This document shows positions 33,711 through 43,765 of a stretch of 64,000 bases of DNA, in pieces. The stretch spans positions 54,435-118,434 of the forward strand of contig NZ_JAUCGR010000004.1 of the NCBI RefSeq assembly GCF_030362815.1, in the 5' to 3' direction. The position numbers were made by a program, and so were the translations under genes. The DNA comes from Cellulomonas edaphi (lineage in GTDB: Bacteria > Actinomycetota > Actinomycetes > Actinomycetales > Cellulomonadaceae). The notes beneath the pieces were generated by a model that saw nothing but the letters and a program-made list of their open reading frames with translations, did not search any database and had not been told where the DNA came from. Numbering within the stretch: position 1 is the stretch's first letter; every line of letters starts with the position of its first letter.

Positions 33711-34315
33711 TGGCACCGGTCTTCGCGCACGGCCAGCTGCGCCTGTACCTGCTGGCGCTGCTCGAGCCCGGCCCCAAGCACGGCTACGAGCTCATCACCG
33801 AGCTGTCGGCCCGGTTCGGCGGCACCTACCGGCCCAGCGCCGGCACCATCTACCCGCGGCTGTCCCGGCTCGAGGACGAGGGCCTGGTCACGCGCACCGA
33901 CGAGGAGCGCAAGAGCACGTACGCGCTCACGGACGCGGGCCGCGCGGAGCTGGCCCAGCGGCGTGACGAGCTGACCGACCTCGAGGAGGGCATCTCCGAG
34001 ACCGTGCGTGACCGCGCGTTCCAGGTGCGCGACGACGTACGCGGCTCCATGCGTGGGCTCCGTGCCGACCTGGAGGCCCAGGCGCGCAAGGCGCGCGCGA
34101 CGGCGGTGCCGGGGCACTCGTCGGGCGAGTCCGCCCGGCGCGACTCGCACGCGCGGCTGGCCGAGGCGGACGGGCTGCTCACGCGGTTCCGGGACGAGGT
34201 GCGGGCCGACCTGCGACGCGCCTCCGCGCACGGCACGATCGACACGCAGGCTCTCGAGGCGGTGCGACGGACGCTGGACGAGGCGCGCCGCGTGCTGCGG
34301 GACGCGCTGCGCTGA
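33710..34315 (+). CDS. PadR-family transcriptional regulator
   Basis: A 201-residue PadR protein. The winged helix (1-85) has LRLYLLALLEPGPKHGYELI, the AGTIYPRLSRLEDEGLV recognition helix and YALTDAGRAEL wing. A long C-terminal helical region (about 90-201) follows, likely a dimerisation helix plus a charged coiled coil, and is longer than in the smallest PadR proteins. The start overlaps the DUF4097 stop (TGATG); GTG 33707 is an alternative. It likely binds the 39-bp palindrome and regulates its own operon; the inducer is unknown. Confidence 0.9.
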   Translation: MAPVFAHGQLRLYLLALLEPGPKHGYELITELSARFGGTYRPSAGTIYPRLSRLEDEGLVTRTDEERKSTYALTDAGRAELAQRRDELTDLEEGISETVRDRAFQVRDDVRGSMRGLRADLEAQARKARATAVPGHSSGESARRDSHARLAEADGLLTRFRDEVRADLRRASAHGTIDTQALEAVRRTLDEARRVLRDALR

Positions 34316-34349
34316 GCCGATGTACCGACCCGTGCTCGTGGCGCTCCTG

Positions 34350-34943
34350 CTACACGCTGTCGTCGGGCTGCCCGAGCCAGGAGTGCCAGCCGGTGTGCAG
34401 CACGAGCCAGGCCATGAGCCCGTATCCGGCCTGGCTGGGCAGCTCGCCGTCGCCGGCGGCCATGTCGCCGAGCCACTGCTCGTGGGCGGCGAGGGGCGTG
34501 AAGGTGTCGACGTAGGGGACGCGGCGCCGGGTCGCGACGTCGCCGAAGGCGGCCGAGAGGTCGCCCAGGCGGTCGCCGTCGGCCGTGGATCCGGGCGGGG
34601 GACCGACCACGAACGCGGGCAGCTTCCACTGGTCCGCGACGTCGAGGATGTTCGCAAGGTTGAGGCGGCTGCGCGCCAGCGAGAGGTTGGCGCCCAGGTC
34701 CGCGCGACCGAGGCCCACGACGAGGCGGTTGTCGGCGGCCGGGTCGAGCCGGCGGCGCACCTCGTCCTCCCAGCGGGAGCCGAGCGCGGTGGTCGTCTCG
34801 CCGGGCACCGCGAGCGCAATGGTGGTCAGTCGCTCGGGCGCGGCGGTACGGGCTGCTACCCGCCCCACCCAGCCGAGCGCCTTGGGGTCCCCGGCCCCGG
34901 CGACGAGCTCGTCGCCGATCACCACGAGCCGCAGCTCACCCAC
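34350..34943 (-). CDS. SGNH/GDSL-fold protein lacking catalytic residues
   Basis: A 197-residue SGNH-hydrolase-like protein. Block I reads LVVIGDELVAGAGD, so the nucleophile Ser of GDS is replaced by Glu. The block III GxND site reads VVGLGRADL, without Asn. In block V, where DGxHP is expected, there is GDGELPSQAGYGLMAW, so the catalytic His is also lost. The overall layout of the fold is otherwise kept. It is probably a non-enzymatic binding protein. GTG 34943 was chosen because AAGGAG lies eight bases upstream; two more GTGs lie just before it. Confidence 0.7.
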   Translation of the reverse strand: MGELRLVVIGDELVAGAGDPKALGWVGRVAARTAAPERLTTIALAVPGETTTALGSRWEDEVRRRLDPAADNRLVVGLGRADLGANLSLARSRLNLANILDVADQWKLPAFVVGPPPGSTADGDRLGDLSAAFGDVATRRRVPYVDTFTPLAAHEQWLGDMAAGDGELPSQAGYGLMAWLVLHTGWHSWLGQPDDSV

Positions 34944-35012
34944 CTGCACCACTCCTTCGCGTAGCCGAACCGGCCCCCAGTCTCTCAGGGGCCCGACGCA
35001 CAGGCGGCGCGA

Positions 35013-35147
35013 TCAGCGCGTGTCGCCGCACCGGGGGCAGCGCGCGACGTGGGGCTCGTCGCGCAGCCCGTCGCCGCGCACCCGTGCCACCGTCCGCACC
35101 GCGGCCCACGCGAGCAGCAGGACGATCACGATCCCGACGAAGGTCAT
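35013..35147 (-). CDS. Small single-pass membrane protein with a CPRCG tail
   Basis: A 44-residue protein. FVGIVIVLLLAWAAVRTVARV forms one membrane helix, and the cytoplasmic tail ends ARCPRCGDTR with one CxxC pair, half of a zinc knuckle, so dimers might share a metal. ATG 35147 is preferred to the in-frame upstream ATG, which would add a non-hydrophobic stretch. Function unknown. It lies between the SGNH-like gene and the divergent glxA-type gene. Confidence 0.55.
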   Translation of the reverse strand: MTFVGIVIVLLLAWAAVRTVARVRGDGLRDEPHVARCPRCGDTR

Positions 35148-35239
35148 GTGTGCAGTCTTCGTCCGGAGGCCCGTCGCATCGAGTGGCAGGAACGTCGCCA
35201 GGCATTGATTTCCTGCCATCCGTCGGACATCCTGACGGA

Positions 35240-36199
35240 ATGCTGCACTCCGTCGCCGTGATCGTCCTGCCCGGTGTGGCGCCCTTCGAGCTGGGCGTCG
35301 CGTGCGAGGTGTTCGGCATCGACCGCAGCGACACCGGCGGCCCGCGGTTCGACTTCACGGTGTGCACGCCCGAGCCCGGCGTGGTCGCCTCCAAGACCGG
35401 GTTCGCCCTGGTCATCGACCGCGGGCTCGAGGCCACCCGGGAGGCCGACCTGGTGGTCGTGCCCGCCTACGGCGAGCTGCCCGGGCCCGTGCCGGAGCCG
35501 GTGCTCGAGGCGCTGCGCGACGCCCACGCGCGCGGCGCCTGGGTGATGAGCATCTGCAGCGGGGCCTTTGCCCTGGGTGAGGCGGGGCTCCTGGACGGGC
35601 GGCGGTGCACCACGCACTGGATGCACGCCGCGAACCTGCAGCTGCAGACGCCGTCGGCCCGGGTCGACCCCGACGTCCTGTTCGTCGACGAGGACCGTGT
35701 GATCACCAGCGCGGGCACGGCGGCCGGCATCGACGCGGCGCTGCACCTGGTGCGGCGCGAGCTGGGCGCCGCGACGGCGGCCAACATCGCCCGGCGGATG
35801 GTGGTGCCGCCCCAGCGGGACGGTGGCCAGGCGCAGTACGTCGACACCCCGCTGCCCTGCGACGGGGACACGCTGGCCCCGCTGCTCACGTGGATCGTCG
35901 AGAACCTCGACACCGAGCTCACCATCCCCGACCTGGCCGGCCGGGCGCTGATGTCGGAGCGCACGTTCGCGCGCCGCTTCCGCGCCGAGACGGGCACCAC
36001 GCCGGCGGCGTGGATCGCGCGCCAGCGGGTGGTCAGGGCGCAGGAGCTGCTCGAGCAGACCTCGATCGGCATCGACGAGATCGCGCGCCTGGTGGGCTTC
36101 GGCACGGCCGCCGTTCTCCGCCACCACTTCGCGCGCACGCTGTCCACGAGCCCGCAGGCGTACCGCCGCACCTTCTCCTGCGAGCCCGCGAACGCCTGA
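35240..36199 (+). CDS. GlxA-type AraC-family regulator with a DJ-1/PfpI domain
   Basis: A 319-residue regulator. Residues 1-170 are a DJ-1/PfpI-like domain with MSICSGAFALGEAGLL, where Cys is in the elbow position; residues about 215-315 are an AraC HTH pair (LAGRALMSERTFARRFRAET and IDEIARLVGFGTAAVLRHHF). Such proteins sense small amines or amides and activate catabolic genes, but no target is evident nearby. CATCCT ends six bases before the ATG. A long palindromic terminator overlaps the stop. Confidence 0.9.
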   Translation: MLHSVAVIVLPGVAPFELGVACEVFGIDRSDTGGPRFDFTVCTPEPGVVASKTGFALVIDRGLEATREADLVVVPAYGELPGPVPEPVLEALRDAHARGAWVMSICSGAFALGEAGLLDGRRCTTHWMHAANLQLQTPSARVDPDVLFVDEDRVITSAGTAAGIDAALHLVRRELGAATAANIARRMVVPPQRDGGQAQYVDTPLPCDGDTLAPLLTWIVENLDTELTIPDLAGRALMSERTFARRFRAETGTTPAAWIARQRVVRAQELLEQTSIGIDEIARLVGFGTAAVLRHHFARTLSTSPQAYRRTFSCEPANA

Positions 36200-36233
36200 G
36201 GGGCCGCACCCGATCGATCGGGTGCGGCCCCTC
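36198..36233. terminator. Bidirectional terminator between the GlxA-type gene and kgd
   Basis: A 36-bp perfect palindrome (GAGGGGCCGCACCCGATC and its complement) overlapping the stop codon of the upstream gene and 15 bp from the kgd stop. Confidence 0.88.
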
Positions 36234-36248
36234 AGGCGGCGGCTGCCG

Positions 36249-39200
36249 TCAGCGAGCGAACGCCTGCTCGACCAGCGTGGCCTGCTGCGCCTGGTGCTTC
36301 TTGGCGGAGCCGGCCGCGGGCGACGCGGACTCGTCGCGGGAGACGACCCGCAGCGTGCGGTTCAGCAGCTGCGGCAGGTGCATCGAGATGAACGACCACG
36401 GGCCCTGGTTGCGCGGCTCGTCCTGCACCCAGACCAGCTCGGCACCGTCGAACGGCGCGAGCGCCGCACGGGCCGACTCGGCGTCCAGCGGGTAGAGCTG
36501 CTCGAAGCGCACGATCGCCGTGCGCTCGTCGCCCGACTTCACGCGCTGCGCGAGCAGGTCCCAGTAGACCTTGCCGGAGCACAGCAGCACGCGGTCGACC
36601 TGCGAGGCCTTCGCGGCCGCCAGCTCGTCGCCGATCACCGGCTGGAACGTGCCCGTCGTGAAGTCCTCCACCGCGGACGAGGCGGCCTTGAGGCGCAGCA
36701 TCGACTTGGGCGTGAACACCACGAGCGGCTTGCGCGGGCGCTGGTAGGCCTGGCGACGCAGCAGGTGGAAGTGCGACGCGGGCGTCGACGGCTGCGCGAC
36801 GAACATGTTGTCCTGAGCGCAGAGCTGCAGGAACCGCTCGATGCGGCCCGACGAGTGGTCCGGCCCCTGGCCCTCGTACCCATGCGGGAGCAGGAGCACC
36901 ACCGAGGAGCGCTGCGCCCACTTCTGCTCGGCCGAGGAGATGAACTCGTCGATGATCGTCTGCGCGCCGTTGACGAAGTCGCCGAACTGCGCCTCCCACA
37001 GCACGAGCGCGTCGGGACGCTCCACCGAGTAGCCGTACTCGAAGCCGAGTGCGGCGTACTCCGACAGCGAGGAGTCGTACACCCAGAACTTGGCCTGGTC
37101 GCCCGACAGGTAGAGCAGCGGGGTCCACTCGGCGCCGGTCTCGCGGTCGTGCATCACCGCGTGGCGCTGCACGAAGGTGCCGCGCCGCGAGTCCTGGCCG
37201 GCCAGCCGCACGGGCGTGCCCTCGACCAGCAGCGACCCGAACGCGAGCAGCTCGCCGTAGCCCCAGTCGATGCCGCCCTCGCGGGACATCTGCTCGCGCT
37301 TGGTGAGCAGCTGCGCGAGCTTGGGGTGCACCGTGAAGCCCTCGGGCGGACGCACGTGCGCGCGCCCGATCCGCTCCAGGATCCCGGCGTCGACGGCCGT
37401 CTTCCAGCCGACCATCACGCCCGCGTCCTCGAGCTGCGACTCGGGGCGCTCGAGGCCTGCGACGGCCTCGGCCTCGGCGGGGGGAGGGGTCCAGCCGTCC
37501 TCGCGCGTCTCGGCGAACACCCGCTCGAGCTGCTGCTGGTAGTCCTGCAGCGCCTGCTCGGCGTCGCTGATGGTCAGGTCGCCGCGGGCGACCAGCGTCT
37601 CGGTGTACAGCTTGCGCACCGAGCGCTTGGCCTCGATGAGGTTGTACATGAGCGGCTGGGTCATCGACGGGTCGTCGCCCTCGTTGTGCCCGCGGCGGCG
37701 GTAGCACAGCATGTCGATGATGACGTCGCGGTCGAACTGCTCGCGGTACTCGAACGCGAGCTCCGCGGCGCGCACGCACGCCTCGGGGTCGTCGCCGTTC
37801 ACGTGGAAGATCGGCACCTGCAGGCCCTTGGCCACGTCGGTCGCGTACTGCGAGGACCGCGACGACGAGGGGCCCGTGGTGAAGCCGACCTGGTTGTTGA
37901 TGATGACGTGGATGGTGCCGCCCGTGCGGTACCCGCGCAGCTGCGCCAGGTTGAGGGTCTCGAACACCACGCCCTGGCCCGCGAAGGCCGCGTCGCCGTG
38001 GATGAGGATCGGCAGCACCGAGAAGCCGTCGCCGCCCAGGTCGATGCGGTCCTGCTTGGCGCGCACGATGCCCTCGAGCACGGGGTCGACGGCCTCGAGG
38101 TGCGACGGGTTCGCCGCCAGGTACACCTGGGTGGTCGCGCCGGACTCCGCCACGAACGTGCCCTCGGTGCCGAGGTGGTACTTGACGTCGCCGGAGCCCT
38201 GCACGGACTTGGGGTCGGCGTTGCCCTCGAACTCGCTGAAGATCTGCGCGTAGGACTTGCCCGCGATGTTCGCCAGGATGTTGAGGCGACCGCGGTGGGC
38301 CATGCCGATGCCGACCTCGTCGAGGCCGTTGTCCGCCGCCTTGGACAGGATCGCGTCCAGCAGCGGGATCACCGACTCGCCGCCCTCGAGCGAGAACCGC
38401 TTCTGGCCCACGTACTTGGTCTGCAGGAACGTCTCGAACGCCTCGGCGGCGTTGAGGCGGCGCAGGATGCGCAGCTGGTCCTCGCGGGGCGTGCGGGCCC
38501 AGCCCGACTCCAGACGCTCCTGGAGCCAGCGGCGCTGGCGCGGGTCCTGCAGGTGCATGTACTCGATGCCCGTGGTGCGGCAGTACGAGTCGCGCAGCAG
38601 GCCGAGCACGTCGCGCAGCTTGGCGTTGGGCTTGCCCGTGAAGCCGCCGGTGGGGAACGACCGGTCCAGGTCCCACAGCGTCAGGCCGTGGTTCTGGATG
38701 TCGAGGTCCGGGTGCTTGCGCTGGCGGTAGGCGAGCGGGTCGGTGTCCGCCATGAGGTGACCGCGCGAGCGGTAGGCGTGGATGAGCTCCCCGATCCGCG
38801 CGGGCTTGATCGCCTCGGCGTCGGGGTCGCTCGAGGTGTCCCGGACCCAGCGGACGGGCTCGTAGGGCACCCGCAGCGAGGCGAACACACGGTCGTAGAA
38901 GCCGTCCTCGCCCAGCAGCTTGACGCCCAGGATCCGCAGGAAGTCGCCCGACTGGGCGCCCTGGATGATCCGGTGGTCGTAGGTGCTGGTCAGCGTCAGG
39001 ACCTTGGAGATGCCCATCTTGTTGAGACGGTCCTCGGACGTGCCCGCGAACTCCGCGGGGTAGTCCATGGCGCCGACGCCGATGATCGTGCCCTGGCCCT
39101 GCATGAGCCGCGGGACCGAGTGGACCGTCCCGATGGTGCCGGGGTTGGTCAACGAGATGGTGGTGCCCGCGAAGTCGTCGACCGTGAGCTTGTTGCCGCG

Positions 39201-40073
39201 GGCGCGGCGCACGACGTCCTCGTAGGCGGCCCAGAACTGGGCGAAGTCCAGCGTGTCGGCCTTCTTGATCGACGGCACCATGAGCTGGCGCGAGCCGTCC
39301 GGCTTGGCCAGGTCGATCGCGATGCCGAGGTTGACGTGCGCCGGCTGCGTGACGCCGGGCTTGCCGTCGATCGGCGTGTACGCGGCGTTCATGGCCGGCA
39401 TCTGCTCGAGCGCCTCGACCAGCGCGAAGCCGATGAGGTGCGTGAAGGAGATCTTGCCGCCGCGTCCGCGGGCCAGGTGGTTGTTGACGACGATGCGGTT
39501 GTCGACCATGAGCTTGGCCGCGACCGCGCGCACCGAGGTGGCCGTGGGGACCTCGAGCGAGGCCTCCATGTTCACGACGACGCGTGCCGCGGGGCCGCGC
39601 AGCTTCTCGACCGCGTCCGTGGCCTCGTCGGCCTGCGGCGTGGACTTGAGCGCGGCCTGAGCGTACGGCGCGGTCGCCGGCTGGGCCGTGGCGACGGGGG
39701 AGGTGTGCGGCACGGGCTCCTGCGACGGCTTCGCGACCGGGGTCGGCTGCTGCGCGGTCGGCTGCTGGGCGTCCGGCGCGGTGGGCGCGCCCGGGGGCGT
39801 CGCCGCGCGCTGGGCGCCGGTCGGGGCCGCGGGGGCGGGCGGCTGCGGCGCGGGCTTCGGGGCGGCGACCTTGCCGTCCTGCCCTGCACCGTCGGTGCTC
39901 GCACCCTCGGACTGGCCGTCGCTCTCCGCGGGCTTGTACCCCTCGAAGAAGTCCCACCACGCGGGATCCACCGCGTTCTTGTCCTTCAGGTACTGCTCGT
40001 ACAACTCGTCCACGAGCCATTCGTTGGCGCCGAAATCGGCGCGCATCGAGTCAGGCTCCGCCTTCTGGGACAC
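36249..40073 (-). CDS. kgd: Multifunctional 2-oxoglutarate decarboxylase/dehydrogenase
   Basis: A 1274-residue actinobacterial KGD. Order: N-terminal E1 segment ([15 protein letters not shown]), an Ala/Pro-rich linker, an E2-type acyltransferase domain (about 150-390) with the catalytic His in [13 protein letters not shown], then the ThDP-dependent E1 ([31 protein letters not shown], and [11 protein letters not shown]) and C-terminal transketolase domain. It catalyses 2-oxoglutarate decarboxylation in the TCA cycle, or the dehydrogenase complex with E2p and Lpd, and is controlled by the FHA protein GarA/OdhI in relatives. GTG 40073 (VSQKAEPDS) is my chosen start. Confidence 0.95.
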   Translation of the reverse strand: MSQKAEPDSMRADFGANEWLVDELYEQYLKDKNAVDPAWWDFFEGYKPAESDGQSEGASTDGAGQDGKVAAPKPAPQPPAPAAPTGAQRAATPPGAPTAPDAQQPTAQQPTPVAKPSQEPVPHTSPVATAQPATAPYAQAALKSTPQADEATDAVEKLRGPAARVVVNMEASLEVPTATSVRAVAAKLMVDNRIVVNNHLARGRGGKISFTHLIGFALVEALEQMPAMNAAYTPIDGKPGVTQPAHVNLGIAIDLAKPDGSRQLMVPSIKKADTLDFAQFWAAYEDVVRRARGNKLTVDDFAGTTISLTNPGTIGTVHSVPRLMQGQGTIIGVGAMDYPAEFAGTSEDRLNKMGISKVLTLTSTYDHRIIQGAQSGDFLRILGVKLLGEDGFYDRVFASLRVPYEPVRWVRDTSSDPDAEAIKPARIGELIHAYRSRGHLMADTDPLAYRQRKHPDLDIQNHGLTLWDLDRSFPTGGFTGKPNAKLRDVLGLLRDSYCRTTGIEYMHLQDPRQRRWLQERLESGWARTPREDQLRILRRLNAAEAFETFLQTKYVGQKRFSLEGGESVIPLLDAILSKAADNGLDEVGIGMAHRGRLNILANIAGKSYAQIFSEFEGNADPKSVQGSGDVKYHLGTEGTFVAESGATTQVYLAANPSHLEAVDPVLEGIVRAKQDRIDLGGDGFSVLPILIHGDAAFAGQGVVFETLNLAQLRGYRTGGTIHVIINNQVGFTTGPSSSRSSQYATDVAKGLQVPIFHVNGDDPEACVRAAELAFEYREQFDRDVIIDMLCYRRRGHNEGDDPSMTQPLMYNLIEAKRSVRKLYTETLVARGDLTISDAEQALQDYQQQLERVFAETREDGWTPPPAEAEAVAGLERPESQLEDAGVMVGWKTAVDAGILERIGRAHVRPPEGFTVHPKLAQLLTKREQMSREGGIDWGYGELLAFGSLLVEGTPVRLAGQDSRRGTFVQRHAVMHDRETGAEWTPLLYLSGDQAKFWVYDSSLSEYAALGFEYGYSVERPDALVLWEAQFGDFVNGAQTIIDEFISSAEQKWAQRSSVVLLLPHGYEGQGPDHSSGRIERFLQLCAQDNMFVAQPSTPASHFHLLRRQAYQRPRKPLVVFTPKSMLRLKAASSAVEDFTTGTFQPVIGDELAAAKASQVDRVLLCSGKVYWDLLAQRVKSGDERTAIVRFEQLYPLDAESARAALAPFDGAELVWVQDEPRNQGPWSFISMHLPQLLNRTLRVVSRDESASPAAGSAKKHQAQQATLVEQAFAR

Positions 40074-40341
40074 GCGAGGATCGCCCACTTCCGCTGCGGA
40101 GCTCGTCCGCGTCGTTGCCGGTTCTGTTGCTCTCAACCCTACGGCCTCCGACCGCCCGAACGTCGCCCGAGAGGGCCAACCTGGACGCTGGACCAGCGCT
40201 CTTCACTCCCTTGACACACGCGGGTCAAAGCCGGGCAAGGATCGGCCTTTGCCCTGCTCAAGCGCGGGTCGGCGGCGCGTTTGCCAGGTCATGTCTTCGC
40301 CGCCCGCGCGAGACGGTGCCTACGACGGGCCTACGACAGGC
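40074..40341. other. 268-bp gap upstream of kgd
   Basis: It holds the kgd promoter region. The only candidate -10 I saw is a minus-strand TAGGGT, with no good -35. An 11-bp motif, CCTACGACRGG, is repeated three times at 40319-40350 across the stop of the histidine kinase gene. No gene is visible. Confidence 0.5.
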
Positions 40342-41436
40342 CTACGACAGCGTCGTGAGCGCGATCTCGCCCGTGGGTGGGGCGCCCGCGGCGGGCAGGG
40401 TGACGCGCATGGTGCAGCCGGTCTCGGTGTCGGCCACCTCGATGCGTCCGCCGTGCAGCTCGACGGCCCACCGCACGATCGCCAGGCCCAGCCCCGTGCC
40501 GCCCGTCGAGGTCTGCCCGGTGGTGGCCGGGTTGTTGCCGCGGACGAACCGCTCGAAGATCTGCGCGCGCTGCGCGGCGGCGATCCCCGGCCCGTTGTCG
40601 ATCACGTCGATGCGCACGTCGCCGCCCACGCGGCTGGCCACGAGGCGCACCTCGTCGTCGACGGGGGAGTGCCGCGCCGCGTTGTGCAGCAGGTTGGCCA
40701 CCACCTGGTGCAGGCGCTCGGGATCGCCCGGGACCGTCAGGTCCGCCGGCTCCACGGTGACCGTGAACCGCAACCGCTTCGCCGCGCCGACGAGCTGCGC
40801 GCCGTCGGCCGCCTCCTGCAGGAACTCCGACAGCCGCACCTGGCTGATGTCCAGCGGGGCGTCGCCGGCCTCCAGCCGGGACAGGTCCAGCAGGTAGGTC
40901 ACGAGCCGACCGAGGCGCTCGGTCTGGGCGAGCGCGGCCTCCATGGTGGCGGGATCGGGTTCGTCGACACCGTCGACGATGTTCTCCAGCTGGGCCTGCA
41001 GCGCGGTCACGGGCGTGCGGAGCTCGTGCGAGACGTTGGCCACCAGCTCGCGGCGGAACTGGTCGGACTGCTGCAGGTCGTCGGCCATGGTGTTGAACGC
41101 CGAGGCGAGCTGACCCACCTCGTCGGCGCTCGTGGCCCGCACGCGCCAGGAGTAGTCGCCCGACGCCATCTGGCGCGCGGCGTACGTCATCTCGCGCAGG
41201 GGCGAGGTCATGCCGCGCGCGAGCACCTGCGTGACGACCAGCGAGATCGCGATCGCCAGGGGCAGCGTGCGCGTGGGCCCCAGGTGCCGTGACAGGCCCA
41301 CCCAGGTGATGAACGACGCGAGCGTCACCGTGGCCGCGACGAGGATGCCCAGCTTGATCTTGATGGAGCGGAACCGGTCGAGCGGGCGCACGTCGGGCAG
41401 CCGCTGCTGCCCGCGCACGTGACGAGGCGCAGGCAT
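40342..41436 (-). CDS. Sensor histidine kinase with an almost absent sensor domain
   Basis: A 364-residue HAMP kinase. Two membrane helices (about 27-48 and 58-73) are joined by only some nine residues, so sensing must be intramembrane or via a partner. HAMP follows (about 75-125), then the H-box NVSHELRTPVTAL, N-box HQVVANLLHNAARHS, and G-boxes DNGPGI and GGTGLGLAIV. It lies four bases behind its response regulator and forms a BaeS/MtrB-like two-component pair. The signal is unknown. Confidence 0.92.
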   Translation of the reverse strand: MPAPRHVRGQQRLPDVRPLDRFRSIKIKLGILVAATVTLASFITWVGLSRHLGPTRTLPLAIAISLVVTQVLARGMTSPLREMTYAARQMASGDYSWRVRATSADEVGQLASAFNTMADDLQQSDQFRRELVANVSHELRTPVTALQAQLENIVDGVDEPDPATMEAALAQTERLGRLVTYLLDLSRLEAGDAPLDISQVRLSEFLQEAADGAQLVGAAKRLRFTVTVEPADLTVPGDPERLHQVVANLLHNAARHSPVDDEVRLVASRVGGDVRIDVIDNGPGIAAAQRAQIFERFVRGNNPATTGQTSTGGTGLGLAIVRWAVELHGGRIEVADTETGCTMRVTLPAAGAPPTGEIALTTLS

Positions 41437-41440
41437 GCGC

Positions 41441-42217
41441 TCAGGCGCCGTCCTGGCCGTCGCCGGCAGCCCCGTCGGCCGCCGCGGGCTCGAACGCGTA
41501 GCCCACGCCGTGCACCGTGCGGATCAGGTCCGGGCCGAGCTTGCGGCGCAGCGCCTTGACGTGGGAGTCGACGGTCCGGGTGCCGCTGGCGTCCACCCAG
41601 TCCCAGACCTCGGCGAGCAGGCGCTCACGCGTGAGGACGGTGCGCGGTGTCGCCGCGAGGGCGAGCAGCAGGTCGAACTCGGTGGGCGTCAGGTGCACCT
41701 CGGCGCCCGCCCGCTGCACGCGTCGCTGGGCGCGGTCGATCACCACGTCCCCGATCGCGACGGGCGGGTCCGGCTGCGACGCCTGCGCGATCTCCGCCGC
41801 GCGCGCGGCGCGCTCGGTGCGGCGCAGCAGGGCCTTCGTGCGCGCGACCAGCTCGCGCATCGAGAACGGCTTGGTCATGTAGTCGTCGGCGCCCACGCCC
41901 AGGCCGATGAGCATGTCGGTCTCGTCGTCGCGCGCGGTCAGCATGAGCACGGGCACAGGCCGGTCGGCCTGGATGCGGCGGCAGACCTCGAGGCCGTCGA
42001 TGCCGGGCAGCATGACGTCGAGCACGACGACGTCCGGCTGTAGCGCGGCAGCGGCGCTGACCGCGGCCAGCCCCTCGCCGACCGCCTCGACGGCCCAGCC
42101 CTCGGCGGTGAACCGTCGGGCGATCGCCTGCGCGATCGCCGGCTCGTCCTCGACCACGAGCACCGTGGTGCCGGGCCGGGCGGACGAGGGCGCCTTCGCC
42201 CCGTTCGTGGTCATCAT
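41441..42217 (-). CDS. OmpR-family response regulator
   Basis: A 258-residue regulator. Receiver domain: acidic pocket VVEDEPAIAQ, phosphorylated Asp in VVVLDVMLPG, Thr in LTARD and Lys in DDYMTKPFSM. The OmpR winged helix is at about 150-245 (LTPTEFDLLLALA, VWDWVDASGTRTVDSHV, LRRKLGPDLIRTVHGVGYAF). CACTCT lies six bases before the ATG (leaderless pattern). The first gene of the two-component operon; targets unknown. Confidence 0.93.
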   Translation of the reverse strand: MMTTNGAKAPSSARPGTTVLVVEDEPAIAQAIARRFTAEGWAVEAVGEGLAAVSAAAALQPDVVVLDVMLPGIDGLEVCRRIQADRPVPVLMLTARDDETDMLIGLGVGADDYMTKPFSMRELVARTKALLRRTERAARAAEIAQASQPDPPVAIGDVVIDRAQRRVQRAGAEVHLTPTEFDLLLALAATPRTVLTRERLLAEVWDWVDASGTRTVDSHVKALRRKLGPDLIRTVHGVGYAFEPAAADGAAGDGQDGA

Positions 42218-42307
42218 GAGCCCAGAGTGGCACAGCGCCGGGGAGCGCGAGCGGTGCCGCGGCGGTCCCGCCCGTGGACGAACGCTGGCGGCGCGGGTGC
42301 GCCCACT

Positions 42308-42313
42308 TATGAT
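42308..42313 (+). promoter_or_regulatory. -10 element upstream of the CNNM operon
   Basis: TATGAT, close to consensus; the -35 region is poor. Transcription would start near 42320, just before the upstream small frame. Confidence 0.5.
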
Positions 42314-42323
42314 GGGCACCACC

Positions 42324-42440
42324 ATGAGCAGCTCAAGTCGCTGCCGGCGTCGCGCCCGAGGCCACGTCCTCGCGCTCGACCATGCCGGCCACCTCACTGA
42401 ACTGTCCGCCGCCCCGAGCAGCCGGGGCCCACTGTGCTGA
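42324..42440 (+). CDS. Possible upstream leader frame overlapping the first CNNM gene
   Basis: A 38-residue frame (MSSSSRCRRRARGHVLALDH ... SRGPLC) starting 10 bases after the TATGAT element and ending inside the first codons of the CNNM gene (GTG at 42434, stop at 42438). The main gene has only a weak ribosome site, so its translation could depend on ribosomes finishing this frame. Alternatively the frame is chance and the leader is just untranslated RNA. Confidence 0.3.
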   Translation: MSSSSRCRRRARGHVLALDHAGHLTELSAAPSSRGPLC

Positions 42441-43765
42441 GCGAGTGGCTCCTCGTCGCCCTCGGCATCCTCCTCACCCTCGGCACCGCGGTGTTCGTCG
42501 CCGGGGAGTTCTCGTTCGTGACGCTGGACCCTGGCGTCGTCGAGAAGCAGACCTCCCGCGAGGACCGCCGTGGCCAGAGCGTGCTGCGCGCGCTGCGCCG
42601 GCTGTCCACCGAGCTGTCGGGCGCCCAGGTGGGCATCACGCTGACCACGGTCCTGCTCGGCTACACCACGCAACCCGCGGTGGCCCGGATGCTGCGCGGC
42701 TGGTTCGACGGGTGGGTGAGCGCCGCGCTCAGCGGCGTCCTGGCCGTCGTGCTCGCGCTCGTGCTGGTCAACGGGTTCTCCATGGTGATCGGCGAGCTGG
42801 TGCCCAAGAACTTCGCCATCGCCCGGCCCATGGCCACGGCGCGCGCGGTGGTGCCGCTGCAGAGCGGGTTCACCACGGCCCTGCACCCCGTCATCACCTT
42901 CTTCAACGGCAGCGCCAACACCCTGCTGCGACGCTTCGGCATCGAGCCGCGGGAGGAGCTCTCGGGCGGGCGCTCGCCGCAGGAGCTCGCGGCGCTCGTG
43001 CGCCGGTCGGCGAAGGAGGGCACGCTCGACGAGTCCACCGCGACGCTGCTCACCAACTCGATCGACTTCTTCGAGCTCACGGCGGTCGACGTCATGACCG
43101 ACCGCCAGCGGCTCGTCGTGGTCCGCCGCGACGACTCGGCGGCCGACGTGACGGCCCTCGCACGCGCCACGGGCCACTCCCGGTTCCCGGTGATCGGCGA
43201 CTCGAACGACGACATCGTCGGGCTGGTGCACGTGCGGCGGGCCATTGCCGTCCCGTTCGAGCGCCGCGCCGACGTGCCCGCGGCCGCGCTCATGGTCGAC
43301 GCCCCTCAGGTCCCCGAGACCGTGCACCTGGGTCCCCTGCTGGTCGAGCTGCGCGAGCAGGGCCTGCAGATGGCCGTCGTGGTCGACGAGTACGGCGGCA
43401 CCTCGGGCGTCGTGACGCTCGAGGACGTCGTCGAGGAGCTGGTGGGGGACGTCGCCGACGAGCACGACCGCCGGCGCACGTCCGCCGCGCGCGCGGCCGA
43501 CGGGTCCTGGCACCTGCCCGGCGTGCTGCGGCCCGACGAGCTCACTGAGACGACCGGCCTGCGCGTGCCCGACGAGGGACCGTACGAGACGCTCGGCGGC
43601 CTGCTCATGGCCCGCCTGGGCCGCATCCCTACCGAGGGCGACGCGATCGACGTCGACGGCGTGCTGCTCCAGGTGGAGCGCATGGACGGCCGGCGCGTGG
43701 AGCGCCTGCGGGTGGTGGCGCTCGATGACGACGAGTCGGGCCCGGAGCAGGGGGAGGGCGCATGA
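42434..43765 (+). CDS. CNNM/CBS-domain transporter (HlyC/CorC family)
   Basis: A 443-residue integral membrane protein. The DUF21/CNNM domain (1-190) has [15 protein letters not shown] and an acidic helix, and [20 protein letters not shown] is the conserved signature; a CBS pair (about 215-340) and the CorC_HlyC C-terminal domain (about 350-440) follow. It probably exports or exchanges Mg2+ or Co2+. The GTG start has a weak ribosome site. The next gene, a homologue, overlaps by four bases. Confidence 0.9.
   Translation: MLSEWLLVALGILLTLGTAVFVAGEFSFVTLDPGVVEKQTSREDRRGQSVLRALRRLSTELSGAQVGITLTTVLLGYTTQPAVARMLRGWFDGWVSAALSGVLAVVLALVLVNGFSMVIGELVPKNFAIARPMATARAVVPLQSGFTTALHPVITFFNGSANTLLRRFGIEPREELSGGRSPQELAALVRRSAKEGTLDESTATLLTNSIDFFELTAVDVMTDRQRLVVVRRDDSAADVTALARATGHSRFPVIGDSNDDIVGLVHVRRAIAVPFERRADVPAAALMVDAPQVPETVHLGPLLVELREQGLQMAVVVDEYGGTSGVVTLEDVVEELVGDVADEHDRRRTSAARAADGSWHLPGVLRPDELTETTGLRVPDEGPYETLGGLLMARLGRIPTEGDAIDVDGVLLQVERMDGRRVERLRVVALDDDESGPEQGEGA

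Noticed and set aside
36232..40020. Very long open frames antisense or out of frame to kgd
   Set aside because: They are GC-driven shadow frames: low-complexity Arg/Gly/Ala translations without domains, while the kgd frame has full family motifs.
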